A DNA stretch of 64,000 nt from Echinococcus granulosus. Its lineage: Eukaryota > Platyhelminthes > Cestoda > Cyclophyllidea > Taeniidae. Below, piece by piece: positions 48,901-60,900 of this stretch. Where the stretch lies: NCBI RefSeq assembly GCF_000524195.1, contig NW_020170465.1, forward strand, positions 38,497 through 102,496, written 5' to 3'. Position 1 is the stretch's first letter, and every line of letters starts with the position of its first letter. The notes under the pieces were generated by a model. That model was not told the DNA's origin, searched no databases, and saw nothing but the letters and a program-made list of their open reading frames with translations. Both the position numbers and the translations under genes were made by a program.

Positions 48901-51900
48901 AACCCAGCATAATCTCAACCAAGTAAATGCCCTCAAACCTGATCCGGTTTGATTAGGTCCGGTCAAATGCAATCGAGCCGTACACCTTTAAATCCCACAT
49001 TTATTAAATAAAGAAACCCAGCCATAGTCGGTCTTGTCCCACCCCAATTCTTTGTCCGACTGTCCATTCTAATTTGTGTGCGATTATGTGTTTGTCCAAT
49101 ACCGAGAAAAGGCAATAACTTCTTGAGAAAATAGAAAAACAATAGGAAGGATGAGGATGAGGCGCCGTTTTTCTCTTGGTATAGAGTGCATGCGGGTAAA
49201 GTCTTGCATTGCCTGAAAAGAATGCCAATTTTTTTCCACTAATTTAACAGAACTGCCCATTCCCAGGGATGATCTACTTTTGGAAACCCTAAAGTTGCAT
49301 CGACTTAGGCTTCATCCGTAACTGCTGCTTTGCCTTCAGCTAGTGAACACTTTCTTTTGGTAAAATTTGCGCCTGCAGTTCCTCAAAATGCACACAGCAA
49401 GTAAAATTTCTGAGAACGGAGCTGTGATTGCCAAGGAGAAGTGAAGTAGTAAGTGGAGGATGACCAATACTGGGTTGGTTCCCCTGAAAGCAAATATAAA
49501 AGCCCCTTCTCTCCAAAAGCCAGAAAAAGTTGTGAAGAACACGTACACTGTCTTCCAAGTTTGTTGTTACTCGTTGGTTTTGTTAATTGCTAGTCATTTG
49601 CTTACTCTTTCATGACCTTCCTCAGCTATCCAAAAGAAGTTAAGCCTTATCACTGTCACCACTAACTTGTGGTTCTTTATCATGTAGAAGAGGGTGTTTC
49701 TAAATGGGAGGAATCTACTATTAAGTGCTTCATTGTTGAAATCCAATTACCTAAACCACTCCCATTCTTTCCACGTTTAATGCTTTTGAAGCTTTACACA
49801 GAGACACACAAATCAAACACAATGAGGCGTGCTAACCAACTGAATCCTTAAAATGCGCTTATCTTCCGGATTCCCCAGAGTTACAAATCATTCCAGAGAG
49901 CCACGTCCACAAATGGTACCAAATTTCCTGGCCAACAGATAAATCAAAAGGCCAAAATAGGCGGAGCCCATGTTGTCCTTCATGGTCATGTTTTCTTCCC
50001 CAGTAACAACAGAAAATGTCTGGAAAAATAAATGGCTAGTCCTTGTGCATCCATTGCAGACTTGGCCATTAATGAAACGAGACAGTTCCAAACAAACTCA
50101 TACAGTTGTATTGATTCCAGGTGTATTAAACTGGAATAACGACTCGCACACATGGACGAAATGGACAAATTTGTAGCTCTAACAAATAGCCGTGATGTAG
50201 GAAGCTCTTCAGAGTGATCCATGAACAAGCCTTTATTGTCAATGTGTAAGGCATAGAAGAAAACTCCCCTCCCCGACAAAAAATAACTGGACCTACCAGC
50301 AAGATTTCTGAAATCCTACCTGATTGCTAGCTTCGGTAGCAGCGGTGGCTACCGCAGCGGATAAATGAGGAGAAAAGAGGACACTGTTACCACCGATTGG
50401 GTGGATAGCGGCTGCAATATCCGGTGAGAGAGAGTTGAGGTAATCACGTAGAAAGTAGCGGCTCTCGATCCACTGCACTACGAAAGCGGCTATATCCGGT
50501 GCCGTTGTGATGGTATTGGTAGCTGTGACAGTGGTGAATGACAGTGGTCTGTCAAAGACGAGGGTCACTTCACCGGGTTTAAGCTGGTGTAGCACTTGCG
50601 GTTCGCCAGGTGTTGGCGGAAGCTCTGGAAGAGAAGGAAGATAAGAATTGTTTACCCTAGTGCTAGTTTGTGCCGGAAAGGTCTGGATACTCAAATCTCA
50701 TTACGGAGTAAGCAAACAGGCTGCTAAGAAAGAGGCACATGTCTTTAGAAAAGAGTTTCGATTTGGGGGAAATAGCCTGGCATTCGCTGCATTATCACCA
50801 CTTTTTGGACTATTTTTGAAGCCAATTTCTCAAATTAATAAACTGCTAGAATTTTTTTGCTGTTAACCAATGAGCTTCTTTTTAGCAGCAAAAATGGGCC
50901 ACCAAAAAGCTCAGTAACCAAAAATGCGGTGATTTATTGCGCTTTGGGGAGGAAATACAAAATGCTGTGCGTTCTTTATTGGTTTACTGGTTTGAATAAG
51001 AAATACTGTTCTGACAGTAGATTGTAATCTCGAAGATGAAACCTTGGCAAGGAGCATAGTGAACAGAGACAGGCTGAAGGCAGCCGTAAATGCAAAAGAA
51101 AAATACGTGACTTGAAGACATTAGAAATTTCCTTTCTATCTTCAGCGTTCACCAGATTAGAATGTACTGAGATGGCAAAGTTGTGGAACTTATGAATTTG
51201 GAAGTCACTTCGACACAAACGCACAGAAAGGAGGTTTAGAGATATGAAGATTAAATTCGAAATAGCTGTAGAGGTAACAAAAAAAATAATGAAAAAAGCA
51301 ATTTTTTCTAGGTGTACATACCATGTATTAATCAGTCTTTGAACTAGAAACAAAATCAAAATTCTTGGGGGGCTAAAAAGTCTTTTTTGTCACCCTTGCT
51401 AATTTTAAGGTTTTTTAAGACCAATAGGAAGGAAACCAGCAAAATCCGACATCAACTATCTAATTATGGTGTGAAACAAGCACAGATATGTATATATTTT
51501 TTTAATGAACCAATCACTTTTAAGGAAGCGTAAAATTTTACTATTTTTGTCCATTTGTGTATCATTTAATTATGTTGATGGCGGCCCTGAATATTGTTAC
51601 AAGGGTGACAAGTGCACTGTTTTTTCAAAAAAAATAAATTTCGTGAAAATAAACTTTGACAGACGAAGGCGAATAATCAAACTTTAGCATCAAAAATAGC
51701 TGCTTTTCCAGCATCCCGTTTGTTTCACAACGCATAAAACGACATTCAGTACCTCGTATTCTTTTTCCACTCAGTCTCGTGGTTTAATAAAGCAAACGGT
51801 GTAATTTATCACAAACCTGTTTATTCCTTTCCAGAAAACAAAAAAGAGGGCACATTATCTAGAAAAGTCATTCAATATAACTCAACCAAAAAGGGTAAGT

Positions 51901-54900
51901 GTATTTTGGCTTATTTGCCACGAATTTCATGTAGTTCGTTAAAAATGCCTGTGCAAAGTATACAATTGTTAATTTTTTTCTCCACCATCTGTACGAAAAA
52001 ATGGTCATTTGTTTCTCTGTAAGTTTATGATGGATTGTGATAAGTTAACTACAAGATGGTAAGCAGTTTGCAATATTCAAACTGTGTAAATAAAAGGTCA
52101 TTTTGAAGATTTACTTAAAAATTTATTATTGTAAAATAAAAATAACTTGAGTTGGAGAAAAAATTCTCGCCACCTTGATGACTGCTGGTTTAAAAAAGGG
52201 TTGAATTTTAAGCAGCAACTTTACTAAACTATTTTTGAAATGCTCTGGTTTCCCAAAATAAAAAACGCTTAAATCTACTAATTATTTATAGTGGTGAGTC
52301 CATTTTTACCAAACTCATACATCAATTTACTCATTTTAATCTCTGGATCCATCATGATTAACTTATTTTTGTTAATCGACAGGTTAGAAGTTTAAATAGG
52401 CACCCCAAATTGGCGCCAAGTACAAAGTGACTTTTGAAATATTCATCTGCTACTTTAGCAATTAAATTTTGACCTGTAATTATTCCAACCTGTCAAGAAT
52501 TTTTTCGCCCAGTTTATTGTTTTAAACTTGGCCAATTATTTTGAGTTACCTAACCGGAAGCAAATAGTTGTTATTAGATTTTGTAAACAACACATGGTAC
52601 ACATGTAACATGCTGGTTGTCTGTTTAACTCCTGGTTTTGGTAAAGGGCCACTTAATTTTATGGCCGTTGTACCTTTATCACGTGGGCTGGCCTCTAAGT
52701 CAAGCCAGTAGCCTCAGTGCCTTCTGTACGCTAAATATGTATATTCTGCCCCAGTATTATGTCTTCTCTCGTCTTCAAGGAAGTCCAGGGGAGATACACC
52801 CATACGTGGTGTCATGTGTAACTTCACTGAATAATGCACAATGAGCTAGGAATCTCCAATTGAAGTTTTTACTACTTTGCCACTGAAAGACTCACCTTAC
52901 TCTTCTGTACGGGACAAATAACGTGCCTAAATGATACAATGAGCTAAACTAAGTAAAATCTAGGCTGTGAAACAAATTTGCGTTTCATGAATGTCCAAAA
53001 CCAATCAAAGACAATCGAAGTCGTTGACCTAGAACTTTTTTAGTAGATATTTAGAAAATATATGCGCAGCCAGAGGCATCTACCTTCAAGTGATAATAAA
53101 AACTGAAGCGAGGCCTTAATACGATTGCTCTTGGTTTTATTCGCGTACCATAGGTAAAAGAGACTTGTGCTTTTGTGGCATCAAAGTTGTCATGAAATGC
53201 ACTGTTGGAATAGTTCAAACAACTTCAAACATTAGTAAAAGAATATTTTGACTGATTTGACCATGGATAGTTGGCGTTTTCAGAGGTTCTAATCGACCAA
53301 AATATTTAAAACTTGACTATGGATTCACCACGAGATGAATGTTACTGTCAAGGATGATATTTGCTTTGATTTGGCATCCATATTGATCACATTGGTGACA
53401 TGCTCACGCTACCATCTGTCCTGCCGGTCACCTAGTCGGTCTTCGCTCGGAATCATACTCCTCATGGTGTCTTTGGAAATGATTCTGACTCTACATTGGC
53501 TGTGAAGGTAAGTTCGTTTCCAAAAAAGAGATAACACAACACAGAAAGGCCTCCAACATGGTGTCACGGTTTGACAGTATTGAAGCCTAACCGCATTGGA
53601 ATGAATAGGAACCCGCTACAAAAATACTCGCAGCTACATTAAAAAGAGCTGTCTTTTTACCATTTGCAAAGTATAAAAGGCCCTTTTTAGACTGCCATAT
53701 GCTGATTTGAACCAACCCTTCACTACAATAGTGACGTAATGAGTCGCCTGGCCCATGGCCGATGCCGCCACGCAGGACACATTGCGCGACTCCTTCAGAT
53801 TTGTCAGCGACAGTCGTGCAGTGCCGGGTGGTTGTCGATCGAGCATGTTGCGGAAGAGTTGGGTCCCATGTTCGAACCACGCCACTGTGGGTACAGGAAC
53901 TCCCACTGCAGTACAGGTCAGTGCAATCTGTCCACCCGGTGGCACCACCTGTTGGGCCGCGGGGACTGAGGTGAAGTGTGGACGAAAGCGGTCCGCTGAT
54001 TAGGGGAAAGAAGGAGAAAAATAAACAAACTTACACTGGCAAGAATGGATAACATTCCGGAAGCCGAAAGACCGAGGAGCCGAAACCAGGAGCTTGCAAG
54101 TGCACGAGGCATTCATAAAAACCCGAATTCCTTAGTCTAGGAATAAAAGTCTGAAATCCGGTCTCCAGAGCAAAAAGTATATATCGTTCGTGTAAATCTA
54201 GAAACGAACTATTTCAACCAGAAGGGTGGATTGTGTGAAATGTCACTAGCAAGGCTTATAAGTCCCATTTTTAAACTAGGAAAATGGAACATTTGGAGGA
54301 CGTTTGGAAGCGGAAAGCAGATCAATTGTAGCGTTTCTTGGTTGTTTGAAACAGAAAATTAGTTTGATAACTACGGGTAATAGCTAATTGACAAATACAA
54401 AATATATGTACAGACACATCTGTGACGTTTAAAAATAGGAAGACTTTTTTAGATTAAATTAACTTGTGATTTCTTGTTCGAGCCTCCTCACTAAAAATTT
54501 CAACCAATGGAAAATTGAGGGCGAAAATTCGAAAGAACCAATCAAATTTGGCTAATTATGTCATGCAAATGGCCGTGTTGTACCCATTGACAGCTGAAAT
54601 GAGCTTTTACACGCACAAGCAAGCCAAGGCATCATGCAGTGGGCAAGGAAAGAGGTTTTAAGATAGCCACACCAAATTCGTGCTTCGTTCATTCATTCCC
54701 TCTTTGACTCATTCCATCTCCGTTTAGAGGAGCGCAAGCTTGAAAGCAGCGACCTACTTTTGAGGGCTATAATCTGCAGGGCCTCCTCAATATCCTCTGC
54801 AAGAAAGAAGGCGCTTTAAGAGAATAGTTTTCTCGGAAAATTAAGCAGCCCATATTAATTATAACATGGAAGCTTGCTACGATACAAGTCTCAAGCAGTT

Positions 54901-57900
54901 GATATGTTATATGTCAAATTTGGGTTTCAGAATAGGTATTTTGTTATCAGCATTTATAGGAAAAATAAAAAAATCTTACATGTTATAGAATTTGAATTTA
55001 TTTACTTCATTTTCGTCGCTTTTTTATTTTTTGTGTTGTAAGAAATGATAAAATAAGCTGAATAGATTCGTATCAACTTCCATGATAAATTAAAAACTTG
55101 TAGTTTTATTTCTCCAGCATCGATGAGTTAAAAACAACGAACCAATCCCCGAATTTATTTACTGCCTTGCTACCACGGTTTTATAATAAAATTCTAAAGC
55201 GATCTCCGAAGAGATAAGCATTTACATTATTTATATTGTTCCCGGGCATGAAAATCAACTAACACTGGCATTGTGTAACTGTTCTAGGATATTCTTAAGA
55301 ATTGTAAAAGTTTATTTTGAATAAAACAATAAATAGGAAAAAGAAAATTGCACAGATTGATGGCAAATAAAGATAAGATTTTTGTAAGTTGACTAGACCA
55401 AATCTTTTACCTATCATTAAATTTAACTTCGAGCTGGCAAGATTTTGAATTTTGACATAGTACATAAGGTAAATGAATTGATCTTTGTTGGGCGTTTAAA
55501 AGCAAACTTTTTATTCTTGTAAGAAAATTGACTGTAACTACAAGGGTGGAGGTATATCTTCAAAATTCTCAGCCGAGTCTGCTGATTTCACGAAACGGCT
55601 GATGTAAGTAGTATTGGTGACAGCAACTTTGGTCCAGTAGGAAGACGCGCTTACCTCGCACCATGAGATTTTCTCCTGGGGAGATGCGTGTGCCATGCGA
55701 GTTTGTGGCTGTACACTCATACTTGCCCTCGTCATCTTCCATCAGTCGCGCAATTTCCAGGCTGCCTGCAGCTGGAATAGAGGAGTAAAGGATACATAGG
55801 TGAATGTCTTCCCTACTACTTGGAAAGCACAAGCACTCATATACTATAACGTGGTACCAGGGGATTTTTTTGTGTCTACTACCTCAAAATTTTGACACCT
55901 ATTCATGTGACAGGTCAATGTCAGCTAGATTAATAGCATAACAATGCTATAAATGGAATACTTGATATTGCCACGACCCAGCCTCCATGACATCGGTAAT
56001 AGAGCTCCGCTTGTGCTAGTCCTGTACAAACTCTGAACTAGTCTGCAATATGATACCTTTAGAGATAACTGGGAGTCCATTTTTAACAGCAATAACAGCA
56101 ACATTTCTTTATCCCAGAGAAACAGTTGACGCTGTCACTTATGGAGTATAATGAAATGCTGTTGTCGACACTTTTTCCATTGCGATTGCAACCAATCCAT
56201 CAACCAAAAGTACGACTGTTGCAAGGATCCTTTATGTTTTTTCTTTGAAAATAAACTCAAAGGATTTTTACTTGGTGTACTTTTCAAAGTGCAAACTGTC
56301 AAATATTAAATCAGCATGCACACTTCCGGATTTATTTAAATTGCACATTTTTGGAGATTTTCCATACAATAGTCAAGACTGAGTGGTAGCGATGAATTCA
56401 CCAACTGTGCGATCTTTGGAATGCTTCTTTACTATTAATTTGTCCATGTTCCAATATTCCGTTTAGAGAATTGGCTACATTTTTGGTCAATTCCTTTTCT
56501 GTTTACCGTGATCCATATAGGTGAACGAAAATAGAAAATTTCCAACTCTCTCGAATTAAGGTGCAACCTTATGACCTCTACAATGCTTTTAGTACAACCA
56601 GCAATAAAAGGTATCTTTCTCTCGGTCTGGAAGTAATTTTTGAGCCCTAAAATGACATTTTAAGGAAAACATTTATGATAATCAAAGCAAATTTTTCTAT
56701 AATACAACCACGGTAAATGATCAGCATTTCAGCTACACCCCTGCTATGACCGCTCCTTCCAGAGAATACACTCTGAATGTAGAATTCTTATTGGCAAAAA
56801 GTGTTAAAAATCATTTCAAACGAATTGTACTAAAGTCCTAGTCAAAGAATTAAGGAAGTTAACTCACATTTCGTGTCAAGCTGACAATAAATTAGACCAA
56901 CCTCACGGCACATTTATATTTTACACTCGAGTAATTCCTCTGTTGTTTTACACTCTCCGCTCAAACAACTTTCAGTCACGTTGAAAGCGGAACTGAGAAA
57001 AAGTCCCCGCCTTGAAACACATTATATTCAGTCGCTAAAAGAATATTTTTGACCACAGTAGCGGAAAGCTTGGAAGACATTGCGATATTCCAGGGTGTTT
57101 ATAAGGAGGCAATGTGCGCTTTAGGGACTCAAGAGTGTTGAGATTAATTTCCTCATATTTTCCTAAGTCAGTGGTACTCTTGCCCATTGGAAGAGACAAT
57201 TTGATGGATATCCTAGAGATAAACTTTGAAGACAGTTTAAAATTTATAAAAACTGGGGACGATATCACATTAACCTCAACTGAATCCTATATTTAAGGGT
57301 TTCCGTAACAAAGATGGTTCGTTTACGTAAAAGATTACATCATTTTGAATACATATGCTGGTAAAACGTGTATGAAAACCATTGGCAATTAATAATGTAA
57401 ATGATAAAACAGATAAACTTGAATTTCCGGAACTTACTACTAAAATTCACTCACAAGTATTACCGAGAATTTATTTAAAAGGGTAAATTAAACTTTTAGC
57501 AAAAAATTATGGCAGTCATTTATGGCGTTTTCTAACTTTGTAAATGTTTAGAACTACTTTAAGGGATTTCATTCCAATTTTATCCAGTATTTTTTAAAAG
57601 TGCTCCATATAAATAATTTTGGATATTCTCAAAGAAGCACCCGAACCGATGAGGGTACCCCATGCATCATACCAAGTTGTAATGCTTTCATTACTTGTTC
57701 ATCTCTTCATTTTGACTTCAAGGGCACTTCAAGGCTCTATCTTTGTAATTTTTATCAACAGAATGACCTTTGTGCCAGGTCAGTAGCCCCGAGGCGACAC
57801 TGCATGACAGAAATACATATTCTCCACCAGTATTATGATTGTATCCGTCTTCAAGGCAGGATCGGGAGCTATATTTTATATAAAATTTCTCCAAATTAAT

Positions 57901-60900
57901 CAAGTTATTCTTTTTGCTACAGGCATCGGTGCAAATTCATGTTAGAATTCATTTATAAAAAAAATTACTAAAGCGAGACCTTACTCAAGTACCGTCAGGC
58001 AGTACTTTAGAACGACTAAAGCGGATCTGTCTCGAGAAAATGGCGTTAATTAATAAAACCTGTCCACATTCATTGTCAGGTATTCACTTAAGCCCGCGTT
58101 CAAAAGAAACAAGAGCAAAATTTACCTAAAGGTATCCCAAATCAGCTAATTGGCTCCTTTTTCTCTTTTTCAGATAGGTTTTGGATTTTTCGAAAAGTCC
58201 AGTTGGTGGCTCATATAAACTAGACAAGGATTGGGACACCCCTAGTAAAGGTGTATTTTTCACTTTTCCCCTCTTTTTTTTCCACGAATATGCTGTTTAT
58301 AATGAGAAATAGTGTGGACCGTTACGAGGCAAATTTTAAGTAACCAAAATTCAATGAAAACCCTTTGTCATCATGTACCCATGGCCCTCCAAAAAGTGGT
58401 CCTTTCCGATTGCATTAGCAGAAAATGTAATTGCTACACGGATTCGAACCCAAATTTCACTAGATCGAAGTGCCGCTTTAAGAGTTGGTCAGGGGGGACA
58501 AATGGTTTTCCATCAAAACCGCCATTGCCAATGCTGTAGCCTTTTAAGATCACAGACAATCGGAATTTCGAGAGGTACATACATACACACAAACAGTTCC
58601 GTTGTCGTGGCTGCATTAGTGAGAGGAGGGAAATGAGTTTTCTTTTGTGTTCTCGGTTAGTGCAGCATGAAGTAGATTGAAAAAATAGGGGGGGGGGGGG
58701 AGGGAGCTTACCCCTTAATGCCACTGCTCTTATCCCCACTCAGTAGAGGTTATAAAGTTGATGCTGCTGGTTCTGCTGCTACAGAAGTTGTAGCAGCAGC
58801 AGCGGTGACAATAAAAGACGGAAGAAGGAGGGAAGGGGGTGGGGGAAAGCGAAACACTAGAATCACCGTTTCTTGCCTTTACAAAGAAAATAGGAAATTT
58901 TGTGCACATGTCTTGGTCGTTTGTGACTGCAAGTGTTTTCGCTATCTCCATGATGCCTGATGGTGGGGTGTCTTCGTTAAACCACAATGTATGTGATAAC
59001 TGCATCCAACTAACCCTCAATCAGAAAGACAAGAGCAATGAACTTAAATTTTGATGGCAGATAAGTTTTAAAACAGATTTCTTACAAATTATTTCGTATA
59101 TTGTCTACTCATGTTATATGCTATAGGTTTGCGTTAAAACCTGATAATTTCAAATTTATTATGATGAGGTGCATCATAGACTACTCATTCTAAGCAATTC
59201 TATTTTATCGGAATTTTTAAGTAGTTAAAAAGTATAACCTAAATCTAAGGTCACTTGTATAGCTTGCTGGCTTACATATTCATTATAGAATGGTGAAATG
59301 TCACTTCCCTTAATTGTGTGCCCAACCAAGTGGTCACCTTCAGTCACCGATTCTCCCACTTCCATGTTGATTCTGAGGTTTCTTTTTCGTGCCACAACCA
59401 CACTAATGCTTCCACAGCTATTCTCCGCTCTGGTTAAGAGGTCACCTTTAGCGTGAGGTCATGTTGCGCCCTCGTGAATAACTCGGACACTACATTAACG
59501 TCGCTTCTCTGTTTACTTGCGAAGGAATTATTCTAAATAGCAAATTGTCTTAACAAACTCACTTAAAATATTTATTATTCGCTTTTCAACTTTGGATTGC
59601 CTTAGAACAGGTTATATCACCTATCAAGTGATCGAAGATTCATACTATTTTTAGCCCAGGTCTCTGTAGTGCCTTGTTATAACATACAGGTAGCTGTAAA
59701 ATGCAATCAATTGTTTGTAAAAACGTCTCATAAAGCATAGAGAGGTGTCACTCTATTAGTACGGTGCTCTTTACTGTGTAGATTAAACTAGATGGAAGTG
59801 ATTGAACCCTTCTTGTTCTACGAACCAAGTTGTAGTCTGTTCCAAAGTCCCACAAGCTTCTTGTCAAGGCTGGTGGGCAACATTTGGAGAGAACGGCAAC
59901 AGAACTCGCTGTTCAAAGTTTTTAAGTCGTTTATAATATGAATTCCACGGAAAACAATGCAGCGCCTTCTGAAGTACCATCTAACCCTCATAACGAAGAA
60001 TTACGAGCCGGTAATATACACAGCAATCCTCTATTACCCTCATAATAATTTTCAGCAGTATCTACCGTAGTTAGTAAAATAAACTGGTGACACGCATCAC
60101 TGTCGAGGGTACCGGAAGAAAGGTAATCTAATTCGGGAATTGCAGCGACCGGTAATATGCATCTTGAAACCCTGAATTGGTGATAAACCAAGAAGACAGA
60201 TGAAAAAACCCCCTAAATTATTCAGTACAAATAAAATATAAAACTAACCCATTGGGAACAGATTGTCTAATATCTGCAACGACTAGACCCCCTGTTGGAA
60301 GGGCGAAAATATACAACACGACCTTCCCCTATCATCCAACTCCTCCTTGGAGCTTATGCGACATGAAAGCAAAAAGTTGTTTGTTTAGGGAATAATGGTA
60401 AACATTAAACCTTGTTAATGTAAACAATCACCTTATCTAAAATGACCAGTAATCTATCCCACTAAAAATGGGTGAAAAAAGGTGAGACGCTTCCCTTCAA
60501 GTGGATAGACTAAATTTCAAGCCTATGGAATTCAGAAGCACTTCAATCAAATTAAAGCAAATTCGGGCAAATTTGTCAACCTTTTTGTTGAGCAGAAAAA
60601 AGAAATTGGATAGCACTTTAACAAAGGAGACTGGTAGTACTTTTGATTAGTTTAACTGCGCCATTGAGTTGGGTCCCACTTGAAAGCATTGAAACTTGAC
60701 CCACGTTAGGCTATCCCGCTGATTCTCCCATCTAAATCTAAACGGGAGTCAACATAAACTGAAAAATAGACGAGGAAATCAGATTGTAATGCATGTTTTG
60801 CTTGCTTAAGTCTGAGTTTTAATGGCGCTGTCATTTAAGGCTTGGCTTTTGTACTTTTGATGGGTGGTCTGGCCTCCGAGCCGATGCCAGTAATTTTGTA

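Noticed and set aside
53739..54003. Several plus-strand frames over Ig3
   Set aside because: Antisense shadows of the Ig3 exon, caused by its GC-rich codons.
58434..58450. GGTTCGAATCC on the minus strand
   Set aside because: The T stem fails after two pairs and no A box lies at the right distance.
58688..58701. G tract as a possible quadruplex
   Set aside because: A single uninterrupted run of about 13 G followed by AGGG does not by itself show a functional quadruplex; such tracts are also frequent assembly artefacts.
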